Of a stretch of 64,000 bases of DNA, positions 29,520-40,789 are shown piece after piece. Every line of letters begins with the position of its first letter. The stretch's first letter is position 1. Source of the DNA: Zeus faber (Eukaryota; Chordata; Actinopteri; Zeiformes; Zeidae); contig OY482862.1 of assembly GCA_960531495.1 (NCBI GenBank), positions 3,078,035 to 3,142,034 on the forward strand. Direction: 5' to 3'. Under the pieces are notes generated by a model that had not been told where the DNA came from, made no database searches, and saw nothing but the letters and a program-made list of their open reading frames with translations. Made by a program: the position numbers and the translations under genes.

Positions 29520-30540
29520 GTTATCCCCTTTGGTCTGGCTTTAGCTCCTCGCACATTCACAAAGTGCATGGACGCAGCACTCATTCCATGTAATCACCAG
29601 GGCATTTACATAGCAAATTACCTCAACGACTGGCTTATTTGTGCCCCTACAGAGCAACAAGCCAGGAGTGATATTGTAACAGTAGTAGCCTACCTATTGG
29701 AATTGGGCCTAACCCTGAACTGGGAAAAGAGTTGCCTTACCCTTCCAAGAACAGTGATGTATATCACGGTATTGAATGAAATCTTGATCAAGCCTCTCTG
29801 ACGCTAGAAAGAATTCATATTTTGACAGAGAGCTTATCCCAGTGTGGAGAAGCAGGTAACAACCTGCAACAAATCGGGTCGGAGGCTGCTCAGTCTGATG
29901 GCTGTAGCTGCTCGGGTCATGCAATTGAGGTTGCTTCACATGCGCCTGTTGCAGAAGTTGTTTGCAAAATAGAAGGTGAGCCCACACAAGGATGTGCTGA
30001 GACATCTTCCTCTGACCCCAGATTGCCATTCTGCGGCGGATTGGTGACTTTCAACCCCTGGCCTCCATAAAGGGGTCCCTCTAGAGCCAGTATGTGTGAG
30101 GGCAGTCATAATGACCAACAAGACTGGATGGGGAGCTCTTTGGGGAGGAAATCCTATTCAAGGCCTGAGAGGCACCTTGTGGGATGGGGTTCATGTGAAC
30201 CTCCTTGAGATAGAGGCTGTGTTTCATGCCCTGCTTCCTTTCCTTCCAATGGTGCAGGAAAACCCTGCTGTCATTTGAATGACAGCTTTACATCGGTGTC
30301 CTACATCGACCACCAGGGCGGTGTGAGGTCTCCTTCTTTGGGCACATGCCCGAGGAGTGTCTCTGAGGGCTGGCCACCTTCATGGGACTGCCTATGTGGT
30401 AGGGATCTTCAACCTGCACGGACAGGGGGCACTGTGTGGCCTTGACACAGTGGTGCTGAGTACCTTGCAGGCTTCCAAGGCCTCCTCTACAAGGGCTGAT
30501 TTGATTGGCCACCCCGTGTGCCCTTATTTTCATTGGCTCC
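29520..30540 (+). mobile_element. DIRS-type tyrosine-recombinase retroelement fragment (RT plus RNase H)
   Basis: The reverse transcriptase part reads IPFGLALAPRTFTKCMDAA then IANYLNDWLICAPTEQQARS and LGLTLNWEKSCLTL, where DIRS elements usually have YLDDW. The first catalytic Asp has become Asn here. After a decayed connector (LMAVAARVMQLRLLHMRLLQ, about 29895-29960), the RNase H part gives TNKTGWGALWGGNPIQGLRG and HVNLLEIEAVFHALLPFLP (about 30110-30250). No recombinase domain or inverted repeats were found. Stops interrupt it, so it is inactive. Confidence 0.75.
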
Positions 30541-30544
30541 GAGT

Positions 30545-30960
30545 GATTTTTTTTTTTTAAGCACAGGGAATTGTACAGAACAAGATCAGGAACAGACAAA
30601 TAATAATAAACAACAACAAATAATAATATACAGTATAAAAACTAAATAAATAGTTGGCTCTGCAGGTTTATTTAAGAACATTGCATTGTGGGGTATTCTG
30701 GGTAGGGAACGGTGTAGTGGATACACGTGAGAGTATGGCACAGCTAGAGACGAGCAGAAGTTCAAGTTCAAGTTCAAGAGATTATTTGTCACATACATAT
30801 ACATACGGTCATACATATATGCAGTGAAATGTCATGACACCCGGTGATTACGCACAATAAGCTCTAAAAATACTAAACAATAATCGACACAAGGTGCTCG
30901 CGCAGGCAGCCGCAAGGGGAGGCGCCACAATCGCGATTCTGGGCTCTATAATTATATAAT
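30545..30960 (-). mobile_element. L2/CR1-like LINE 3' tail
   Basis: Read on the minus strand, GACATTTCACTGCATATATG then TATGTGACAAATAATCTC and TTGAACTTGAACTTGAAC resemble the 3' ends of fish L2/CR1-type LINEs. No coding part is attached. The AT-rich 30545-30750 part holds nothing recognisable. Confidence 0.4.
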
Positions 30961-31689
30961 AGAATTAATTGACTGTGTTGTATTAAATATACATTTAAAT
31001 CCTCCTAAATTAAACCTACCTGAACTTACGTACCTCCAGCACTTACCTCACAGAGTAAAAGTCCTGGCTATTAAAATTGCCAACCTTTGCAAACGACATA
31101 CATAGACATCATATCATAGCTTAAATTATATTGTTTATCATATCCTATTATATAACCTGTATATCGTTAAACCATGACTGTACATTGCATTTTGCTCTAT
31201 TGCTTTTTTGCACACATAGGCCTACAGGGGCATAGCACAGCGCCTACATGCATTTTGCAACTGTACTTGTGTATTGTATATTACTTAGATGTCTGAATCA
31301 TAGTTTTAAAAAAGGTCATTTTACATAGTAAGGTCAAGTTTTAAAAAAATGCTGTCATCACTTTGAAATGGTTACTATATTTCATCACACATTAATGCCT
31401 TTGGGCTCTTTGGTTTCACGAGAATCTGAGCTTTGTAGCCATACCCATTTCTCTGATTCCATGACTGTTTAGGTACCAGTGCGCAGAAATAGGGAAAAGA
31501 AAAAAAGTGAAAATAACATTTTCACGACATGCAGAAAACATGTTTGGGATCCTGAAGCCAACATACCCTGTGTAGCTGACATACTGTATGGCAGGCATGG
31601 CCATAAAGGTGAAACGCTTGCAATTTGAATGAGCCCAATTTCATTCAGATATCTTGATGTGGCCGGTCAAGAGACCCGTTTGAAAATGA

Positions 31690-32500
31690 TCGTGCCAATT
31701 TACTCACTGCCTGGTTTGGGAACTGTACTGCTCAGGACAGGCGAGCCCTGCAGAGGGTGGTGCGTTCCGCTGAACGTACCACTGGAACTACACTCCCGTC
31801 TCTACAGGACTACAGAGCTGCAGCATCATGAAGGATCCTCACCACCACAACAACAGACTGTTCCAGCTGCTGCGTTCAGGCAAGTGCCTCTGACAGAGTT
31901 TCTTCCCACAAGACATAAGGACTGTCAACGCTGACCTCACTAGCGGTCATCACTGAGACACCCACATAGGCCCCACTGCCTTACTGTACTGTATTTAGCA
32001 TACTCTACTGCATACTGTATCACTGTACTGTGCTGTATTGCTGTTCTGTTCGGTGTGACTGTATTGCTGTGTCGTACTGTTGTGTACTGTACTCTATATC
32101 TCCACACACACTACCTCACTTTATTCACATGCCTCTTTACTGCACATATCTGTATATACAAATAGCCTATCCCATATACGTAAGTCTATTCCCTTTATTT
32201 CTATTTTGTATCCCCACTCTGTATTACCTATTACTCTATCCACTAAGTGCATAACGTTTTACGAATCAGTTAGTTTCTGTCACTGTGAAAGAAACGTGGG
32301 TTAGCAGGAGGCTGTGAACACAGCAATATTCATCTTTGAGGTAAGAACAGTATTTCTAAGTTCTTGACAATTGCATGTATGTATGACGAATGCTTTCATA
32401 TAGTTAGCTTAGCTGTCCACCTGGTTTAGCTTAAGTTACTTCGACATAACTTGGACATGTTGTTCACTATTACATTAGCTAACATGTGAGTTCAAGTTAA
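31690..32500 (+). mobile_element. L2-clade LINE 3' fragment
   Basis: The translation WFGNCTAQDRRALQRVVRSA then ERTTGTTLPSLQDYRA (31720-31820) matches the C-terminal region of L2-type LINE polyproteins. It is followed by a 3' UTR-like stretch with TACTGTACTGTATT and CACTTTATTCACATGC and, at 32490-32518, GTTCAAGTTAAAGTTCAAGTTC. Frameshifts are present after 31830. Confidence 0.55.
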
Positions 32501-32573
32501 AGTTCAAGTTCAAGAGATAGTGTTGCTAATGTTAGCTTTCAGTTTAAGGCACAAGTCTCAGTTTTTGCGCACT

Positions 32574-33262
32574 GAACTAACAATGAAACAGAGAAAGGGA
32601 GATATTCGAGTTTTCTTCATTAAGGAACCTCAGGCTCATAGTGGGGAAAGTGCAGATCAGGCTGAGAGCACTGAAAGCAACAATGAAGGTCAGAATGCAG
32701 CCATGGACCGTCACAAAACTTCCAGAACCCATTGATCTCCAGGTGAAAATACAGATATGGAAGACAATTATTTAAAATGTACTGTTATTTTTATACCACA
32801 TATTATATAATTTGTTGTTATGAAGACTTTACAGTTGTTCAGTGAATGAAGTAACTAAATTACCTACTTTTAATTGCTAAATTAAACGGATGGCATTGTG
32901 CACTGTATCATTTATAATAGCCCTTCAACAATTGTCTACATTTGCTGCACCTAAAGGTCCCCAAGGCAGGATATTAATCAGCCCAAAATGTTATTTTCCC
33001 ACCATGTAGCAATATGTGAATTGCTATTTTGCATTGCTTGCCTGCTGTAATACAGACAATTTCCACATTGACCATGAGGATTAGTTTCCACAGACTAGGT
33101 ATAACTACATTCACAACTGGTCAGTGAAACAGTGATCAAGACCAGGACTACTTTTGTTGACTCCCTTCTATCCCATATTAGACACTGTGAATGTTGAGCT
33201 AGAGAGACATTTTTCCAAAACCAATTGTGATATCATGAAGGGGATTCAAGCACTCAATCCGG
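32574..33262 (+). pseudogene. hAT-related (ZMYM1/TTF-type-like) transposase remnants
   Basis: Two short pieces: an N-terminal-like MKQRKGDIRVFFIKEPQAHS (32583-32732) and an internal-like PFYPILDTVNVELERHFSKT with NCDIMKGIQALNPELN (33157-33270). The second resembles ZMYM1-like hAT transposases of fish. The middle is missing and the Rex3 copy cuts off the rest. Weak evidence. Confidence 0.35.
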
Positions 33263-35417
33263 AGCTCAATACACAGCTCTCACTTTGCTTGTACAAGGCC
33301 TGGAGGGCAGGCACCAATGGCCCCGGTACTCTCTCAGTAAACCCCACAGGATTCCCCAAGGGACACGGTCGAAAGCCTTCTCCAGGTCCACAAAACACAT
33401 GTAGACTGGATGGGAAAACTCCCACGAAATCCCCAGCAACCCTGCAAGGGTAAAAAGCTGGTCCACTGTTCCACGTCCAGGATGGAATTCGCATTGCTCC
33501 TCCTGAATCTAAGGTTCGACAATTGGCCGGAGCCTCCTTTCCAGCTCCCTGGAGTAAACTTTCCCGGGGATGAGTAGTCTGATACCCCTATAATTGGAGC
33601 ACGCCCTCCGGTCCCCCTTTTTAATAATGGGAACCACCACCCCGGTCTGCCATTCCACAGGTACTGTACCCGACATCCACGCGACACTGAAGAGGCAGCC
33701 AAACCAAGACAGCCAAACAATGTCCAGAGCCTTCAGCATCTCAGGGCAAATCTCATCCACCCCCGGCACCTTGCACCCGAGGAGCTTTTTAACTGCCTCA
33801 GCGACCTCTGCCAGGCATATGGACGATACTTCCCCCAGGTCTTCAGAGTCTGCCTCTTCCCCTGAGGACGTATTGGTCGGGTTCAGGAGTTCCTCAAAGT
33901 GCTCTTTTCACCGCCGACAATATCCCCAGTCTGGGTCAACAGTTCTCCTCCCCGGCTGAACAGAGCCTGAGCCAAGCCCTGCTTTCCCTTTCTGAGTCGC
34001 CGAACAGTTTGCTAGAAATTCCTAAAAGTCCTTCTCCATAGCCTCCCTAAACTGCTCCCACACCCGGGTTTTTGCTTCAGTGACCGCCAAAGCCGCAGCC
34101 CTTCTAGCCTGCCGGTACCTCTCTGCTGCCTCGGGAAACCCCTGGGCCAGCCAAGCCCGAAAGGCCTCCTTCTTCAGCTTGACGGCTTCCTCATCGCTGG
34201 TGTCCACCAACGGGTTCTTGGGTTACTGCCACGACAGCCACCGACTGCCTTCCAACCATAGCTCCTAGCAGCCGCCTCTGCAATGGAGGTTTTGAACATG
34301 ACCCACTCAGATTCCATGTCCCCAACCTCCCCCGGGATGCGCGAAAAATTCTTACGGAGGTGGGAGTTGAAGGCCTCGCAGACAGGGGCATCCACCAGGC
34401 GTTCCCAGTTCACCCTCACTACACGTGTGGGTTTATCAGGTCTGTCTGGCAGCCTCCCCCACCATCTGATCCAACTCACCACCAGGTGGTGATCAGCTGA
34501 CAGCTCTGCTCCTCTCTTCACCCGAGTGTCCAAGACATACGGCCACAGATCTAATGACACGACTTCAAAGTCGATCATCAATCTTTGACCTAAGGTGGTC
34601 TGGTAGCACGTACACTTATGAGCCACCCTATGCTCGAACATGGTGTTCGTTAGGTCTGACTAGCACAGAAGTCCAATAACAAAGCACCACTCCGATTCAG
34701 ATCAGGCAGGCTGTTCATCCCAATCACCTCCTTCCAGGTTTCTCCATTGTTGCCCACGTGAGCATTGAAGTCTCCCAGTAGAACTATAGAGTTCCTAGGT
34801 GGAGCCCCTTCCAGGATGCAACCCAGAGACTCTAGAAGGCCAAATACTCTGAACTTGCACTTGTTTGGTGCATAAGCACACACAACAGTCTGAGCTTTCC
34901 CCTTAGCAACTTGTAGTCGCATAGAGAAGACTCTCTCGTTCATTGGGGAGAACTCCAACACAGCGGCACTCAGCCGGGGGCTCATGAGTATCCCCACACC
35001 CAACCGGCGCCTCTCACCCTGAGCAACACCGGAAAAGGAGAGAGTCCAGCCCCTCTCCAGGAGTTTGGTTCCAGAGTCAATGCTGTGCGTAGAGGTGAGC
35101 CCAAATATATCTAGTTGGTACCACTCCACCTCCCGCACCAGCTCTGGCTCCTTCCTGCCAGAGAGGTGACATTCCACGTCCCTAGAACTAGTCTGCGATG
35201 CTGAGGATCAGCAGGCCCAGGCCCACGCCTTTGCCCGCCGCCCAACTGGCACTGCACCCGACCTCAACGCCTATCCCTGCAGGTGGTGGGCCCACAGGTT
35301 GGCGGCTCCATGATATTTATTCGGGCTATGCCCGGCCGAGCCCCATGGGTCAAGGCCCAGCCACCAGAAGACAAGCTCCCCTCCCAGGTCTGGCCCCGGT
35401 AAAATGGTGGTTCCCTG
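33263..35417 (-). mobile_element. Rex3 (RTE clade) LINE, copy A, lacking its 3' part
   Basis: On the minus strand: 5' UTR (35417-35180); endonuclease from 35177 with [38 protein letters not shown] and [12 protein letters not shown]; then DHHLVVSWIRWWGRLPDRP; linker; RT with PGVDEICPEMLKALDIVWLS (33769) and VPVEWQTGVVVPIIKKGDRR. The region 33634-33653 in reverse matches the sequence commonly used as a Rex3 PCR primer (TGGCAGACCGGGGTGGTGGT, recalled). RT ends abruptly near MCFVDLEKAFDRVPWG / SKVRAVY, before the YADD box. Multiple frameshifts. Confidence 0.88.
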
Positions 35418-37020
35418 TAAGATCTCAAAAGCAGACGCAATGAGTAGAAGGAGGTACAGACAGTTTTCTCTTTGGCGATGTCATGGAGAGCTCTGTCGTC
35501 AATACAGGGCGGAGGGTCTTGTCCTTCTTGTTCACGAAAAATAATCTGGCTCCAATTGAAGACGAGGATGTGCGGATAATTCCTGTTGGCAGCAAGTTGT
35601 TGATATAACTCTCCATGGCCTTAGTCTCTGGAGCAGACAGCGGGAAGAGCTAACCCCTGGGAGCTGGAAGAAGGAGGTCGATAGCACAGTCATCAGTGAA
35701 TAGTCAATGCCATGGCCTGAGACCTGAACACCTCCTTTAGGTCCAGATAGTCAGAAGGAACTCCAGAAAGATCAAGAAACTCAGGGAGACTGAAAGGTTG
35801 GACATGGGCAAGCAGATTTGGCAGGGAGGCAGCATGACAGTTGTTACTCCACTATAAAATGGTCCCCTCTCCCAGTCTATATGAGGGTTGTATCTCCTAA
35901 GCCATCAATAACCCAAAATGCCTGGCTCCAGAGGGGCATTAATCAGGTGAAACCTTCTCCTTCTTCCGGCTTCTCCGGTTAGGGGTCGCCAAAGCGGATC
36001 ATCTGCCTCCAATACCTTCTGTTCTGCGCATCTTCCTCCCTTACACCAATCGTCTGCATGTCCTCCCTCACCACATCCATAAACCTTCTCTCTGGCCTTC
36101 CCCTTTTCCTCTTGCCTGGCAGCTCCATCCTCAGCATCCTTCTCCCAATGTGAGACTCATCTCCCCTACACACATGTCCAAACCATCTCAATCTCGCCTC
36201 TCTCACTTTTTCACCAAACTGTCCAACCTGAGCTGTCCCTCTAATGTATTCATTCTTAATCCTGTTCACCCTTGTCACTCCAAATGAAAATCTCAACATC
36301 CTCAACCCTGCCACCTCCAGTTCAGCCACCTGCCTTTTTGTCAGTACTCCGGACACTCCTCTCCACCCACTCCATCCTGCCTGTACTCTCTTCTTCACCT
36401 CTCTCCCGCACTCTCCGCTGCTTTGGATGGTCGACCCCAAGTACTTGAACTCATCTGCCTGCTCCAGCTCCACTCCTTGCATTCTCAGCTTTTCGCCACC
36501 CTCCCTCCCATACAGGCACATGTATTCTGCCTTAGTCCTGCTGACTTTCATTCCTCTTCTTTCTAATGCATGCCTCCACTTCCCCAGGCTCTCCTCAAGC
36601 TGCTCCCTACTCTTGCTACAGATTACAATGTCATCCGCGAACATCATAGTCCATGGAGACTCCTGCCTGATTTCATCTGTTATCCTGTCACCTATGTCTC
36701 TGATCCCTTCGCCAACATGCCCATTGAGATCTACTCCAATGACCACTCTCTCTCCCTTGGGGAGCATATGCTCTGACCACATTCATTATCACCCCACCAA
36801 TTTCCAGCTACATGCTCATCACTCTGTCCGACACTCTCATCACCTCCAAAACACTCTTGACATATTCTTCCTTCAAGACTATCCCTACCACGTTTCTCCT
36901 GCCATCCACTCCATGGTAGAACAGTTTGTACCCGGCTCCAATACTCTTGGCCTTACTCTCCTTCCACCTGGTCTCTTGTACACATAGTACATCTACCTTC
37001 CTTCTCTGATCATGTCAGCT

Positions 37021-38778
37021 TGTTAAGCCCACAGCCTCCCAGGTCCACTAGAGGCCGCTCTGGCCCCATCTGCTGCTCCTTCCTTTGGCCAGTTCCCCAC
37101 ACCTGGAATCAATTACCTTTGTCACCCACACAGTATTTATTCCCCAGCTCCCCAGTCACTCATTGCCAGACTGTCAACTAGCTTACCCAAGTTGTACTGC
37201 TACTGGCCAGTTCCTAGTTCCAAGTTCCCAGTCCCAGTTCCAAGTTCTTTGTTCCTAGCTCCTAGTTTATGTCTTCTTGTTTCATCTTGCCCTAACCTGT
37301 TTGTCTCCTCTCCTCAACCAAGCCTGTCCATCCCTCTCCATCCAGCCCAGCTCCCCGTCTCTCCAACCGGATACTTGACCCCGGACTCCTCATCATCAGC
37401 CCATCATCATCCCTGCCTTGCCCTACTCCATCCCTACCCGACCGGATCCCTCCGGCCATCTCCACGGTGTTGTCTAATAAACATCCTTCGTCTAACCCCC
37501 TGTCTGCCTCCCATCTCTTGTGTGTTTGGGTCACTCCTAGCTCTGATCAGAACAGTACGGTCTGGCCATGAACATGGACTTAGCTGACACAGAGAGGTTC
37601 GGATCCTGACTTCTGTCGTATGTTGGCCTTCAATCGGTGGAAATTACGTGCCACCCCGTCTCCACCTCCCCCCCCTCCGGAGCCTACAGTCCCGGGGGTG
37701 AACCGGTCCCAGTCCCTGAGCTGCCGACCGCCTCCCCCGAGGCTGAGCCGGTTCCAGTCCCCGAGCCGCCAGCCGCTGCCCCCTCCGCCGAGGTGCCACC
37801 AGCCGCCTCTGCCGCCGAGGTCCTGCCAGCCGCCGCCGAGGTCCTGTTAGCCGCCGCTGCCACTGAGGTCCTGCCGGCCGCCACGATGTCCTGCCGGCCG
37901 CCAGCGAGGTCCTGCCAGCCGCCGCCGAGGTCCTGCCAGCCACTGCTGAGGTACTGCCAGCCGCCTTATCCGACTTCCTGCAGGGCTCTGTCGCCGCCTC
38001 ATCTGAGCTCCTGCCTGACTCCAACCCCCGCCTCATCCGAGGTGCTGCCCGGCTCCGTCGCCGCCTCATCCGAGGTCCTGCCCAGCTCCGTCGTCGCCTT
38101 ATCCCAGGTCCTGCCCGGCTCCGTCGCCGCCTAATCTGAGGTCCAGCCCGGCTCCGTCGCCGCGTCATCTGAAGTCCAGCCTGGCTCCGCCCTGAGGCCA
38201 GGTAGACCCCCGAGCGGTCCTGCCCCTGGACCGATCCCCTGGTCACATTCTGGAGCCGCCTCGCTCATCTGCCTTGAGGCCAGACCATACTGTTCTGACC
38301 GGAGCTAGGAGGGACCCAAACGCATGACACAGAGATGGGAGGCAGACAGGGGGTTAGACGAAGGATGTTTATTAGACAACACCGTGCAGATGGCTGGAGG
38401 GATCCGGTCGGGTAGGGATGGAGCAGGGCAAGGCAGGGTTGATGATGACCGGGCAGGAGGGCTCCGGGGTCCAGGATCCGGGTGGGGAGCCGGGCTGGAT
38501 GGAGAGGGACAGACAGGCTTGGTCGAGGAGAGGAGACAAACAGGTTAGGGCAAGATGAAACAAGGAGACATAAACTAGGAGCTAGGAACTGGCCAGTAGC
38601 AGTACAACTTGGGTAAGCTAGTTGACAGTCTGGCAATGAGTGACTGGGTAGCTGGAGAATAAGTACTGTGTGGGTGAAGATGGTAATTGATCCCAGGTGT
38701 GGGGAACTGGCCAAAGGGAGGAGCAGCGGATGGGGCCAGAGCGGCCTCTAGTGGCACTGGGAGGCTGTGGGCTTAACA
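37021..38778. mobile_element. Element with two LTRs in inverted orientation, 5-bp target duplication
   Basis: LTR 1 (37021-37554, +) runs TGTTAAGCCC...GATCAGAACA. LTR 2 (38291-38778) is the same family on the minus strand, so both outer ends read TGTTAAGCCC inward. The inner flanks GTACGGTCTGGCC (37555-37567) and, inverted, GTATGGTCTGGCC extend the inverted repeat. The target LINE reads on across CAGCT (37016-37020) and CAGCC (38779-38783), a 5-bp duplication with one mismatch, so the whole unit entered as one. The interior has no gag or pol, only a leader-like stretch and a proline/alanine-codon-rich tandem array. LTR relatives stand at 43757-44343 and 60841-61345. Confidence 0.85.
37640..38170. 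repeat. GC-rich tandem array encoding Pro/Ala/Ser-rich repeats
   Basis: Imperfect units around GAGGTCCTGCCAGCCGCC, then a longer unit around TCATCCGAGGTCCTGCCC with GGCTCCGTCGCC, repeat across the span. Frames on both strands are open (for example 37637-38134, +; 38246-37644, -), reflecting unit lengths that are multiples of three. It is probably a low-complexity remnant of the element's internal region, with no recognised domain. Confidence 0.7.
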
Positions 38779-40280
38779 CAGCCAGCTCTCTCTCTTTACC
38801 CTTCATAGGGCCAACATTCAAAGTTCCTACTCTCAACTCTACTCTCCTACCCTTCTTCCTCTCCTGCTGTCTCAGGACACGCCTTCCCCCTCTTCTTCTT
38901 CTTCGGCTGACAGTAGCACAATTTCTGCTGGCACCCTGTTGGCTAACGGCACCAGTGGCAGTCATTGTTAACCCGGGCCTTGCCTGATCCGGTATGGAAA
39001 TCAGATTTGTGCACAGACCACCATCTACAGAAGTTAAACATAAAGGTTGATGGCTGTGATGGGCTTCTCCAGAGGAAGCCAGTGGAAACCTAGCTGGTTG
39101 GCAAGCTGAATGTCTATCAGGTTGGAGTCCCCACCAGAGTCGATGAGAACCAACACCTGGAGTCCTTTTCCGAGCAGCTCCACATGGATTAGAAGTCAAG
39201 AGAGCATAATGGTTCATAGTCCGGCTCACCAGCACCCTCTGGATTACTGGTGAGCCCTGGCTTTTAATCGACAGTTGGATACAAGACGGCCGCTCTATCC
39301 ACAGAACATGCAACAGTTCTCATGTAAGCGGCGCTGGCGTTCTGCAGCAGAGAGCCGCGACCAGCCTAACTGCATGGGGGTGTCGGTAGGGGCGCTAGGA
39401 GCTGACTCCGGCGAAGAGGGGGGAGACTGCGCTTTGTGGCGAGGTGGCCCACGGAGCTGAAGGAAGTGAGCCCTCTCCTTCTGCTGTTCCCAGAAATGTC
39501 CTTTTATGCGAATGGCTAGAGCAACAAAATCGTCAAGGTCCACCTTGAGTTTCCGTGCCACGAACTCGTCCTTAATGCCAGCAGACAATCCATGATAGAA
39601 AGCATCCAACAACGAGGCAGTCCGGAATTAAATGGACTACTCCAAAACCGTGCACCCTCCCTGGGTGAGATTGAAAAGACCCCAAGCTGCCTCTCTACCG
39701 GGAGTGGTGTGGTCAAAAACCTTGCGGAGCTCCCATGGAGAACAACTCTGCTGTGGCGCACGAGGGGGGTTCATTCTCCCACTCAGCCATTCCCCATTCC
39801 TTAGCTCGGCCAGGGATGGACAAAATAATATGCTACTTGTGATTGTTTGATGGGAAAAGATGAGAGTTAAAGCTTGAACATGAGGGGAGTCTTAGGAGGA
39901 ACAAGAGGTAAGTCCGGAATCCAGAAGGCGGGAACACAGTCAGGACCAAGCATGCCAAGACACTGGAATGCTGGGTGGAAGATACTAGACAATCAGAAAC
40001 TGCAAGAGGGAACAGGATCGGTATCTATAACCACGCCAGTTGCACAACTGAAATGTTGTCACAATGCTATGATGTGATCTCTAGGGAAGACCTTATCTGA
40101 AATGGTAGGAGAAATAACCAGGATAAGTGACAGAATAAAACATGGCAACCTAAGTTGTGACACCCCCATTGTTTTTTTGTCGAACTTTTCGTTTTTTAAA
40201 GGTTATCAGGATTAACTATTTTGTAAATTAAATACTAAATCCCTTGAAATAGGAAACCATCATGAAAATGCATGTGTAAC

Positions 40281-40776
40281 TATTAGGGATATGGTCAAGT
40301 GAACCCAAACGCAGGACACACAGTTTTGGGAGTTGGTACAGGGGTTTCATGTGTAGACAGACAGGGAATCAAGAACAGGCAACAGAAGGGGGATCACAAA
40401 CAGGCAGGGACTCAGGAACCAGGAACTGGCAGGGAATCAGGACTCAGGAGCAGGCAGGGAATCAGTACCGAGAGTTACAGGTACGCACACACCCAGGGAA
40501 ACATCCAGGGAAACATGCAGGAACGCAAGCAACGATTGGAACTGACAGAGTGAATGGGACCAGTTTAAATACAAAAAGAGTGATGAGGAAGGTGAAGACA
40601 GGTGGTGAGATTACTAACTGGGGACAGGTGTGCAGTAACAGGGCTGTGATGCCAGACAGACAGACAGAGGGAGCTAGAGAGGGGCATAGGGACCTATAGA
40701 CAGACAGAGGGAGCTAGAGAGGGCTAGAGGGAGACAGGAGAGACAGAGAACACTAAGGCAGGGCAGGATCCTGACA
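40281..40776 (-). mobile_element. Solo LTR with 5-bp target duplication
   Basis: Read on the minus strand it starts TGTCAGGATCC and ends ...CCCTAATA (CA to TA decay). It has GCGTTTGGGTTCACTTG near its end, as in the other LTR family here. Flanks are GTAAC (40276-40280) and GTAAC (40777-40781). No internal region, so it is a recombined solo LTR. Confidence 0.8.
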
Positions 40777-40789
40777 GTAACAAGTTACA

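Larger units (their letters stand above)
35956..38998 (-). mobile_element. RTE-like LINE inserted in the gypsy relic, itself interrupted at 37021-38778
   Basis: The 5' end lies near 38998 (ATCAGGCAAGGCCCGGGTTA in reverse) and leads to KERELA-type endonuclease coding just before the interruption. After it, endonuclease continues (ILC-type VQET region, about 37015-36780) to VVIGVDLNGHVGEGIRDIGD. It then jumps directly to QESPWTMMFADDIVICSKSR, so most of the RT is deleted. The FADD box at 36630-36641 is intact, and the C-terminal domain ends IGRRMLRMELPGKRKRGRPE (36782-35979 open). The 3' end has CTTCTCCGG repeats. A possible CTGATT duplication flanks it. Confidence 0.8.
35418..39900 (-). mobile_element. 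Gypsy-type LTR retroelement relic (outermost of a three-level nest)
   Basis: The minus-strand gag piece (39900-39295) has DAFYHGLSAGIKDEFVARKL and MQLGWSRLSAAERQRRLHEN, leading to a zinc knuckle start CMFCG. A protease-like LIDSGGDSNLIDIQLANQLG lies near 39160-39100. After an interruption (about 35956-38998) pol resumes with LINAPLEP...NPHIDWERGTIL and the RT start [20 protein letters not shown] / [12 protein letters not shown] (35616-35425). Order and spacing fit one gypsy element split by the RTE LINE. No LTRs were assigned to it, and stops and frameshifts are present. Confidence 0.75.

Noticed and set aside
37637..38246. Proline/alanine-rich protein gene
   Set aside because: The array is open on both strands and lies inside the inverted-LTR element. 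It has no start context, splice sites or domain, so I list it only as a tandem repeat.
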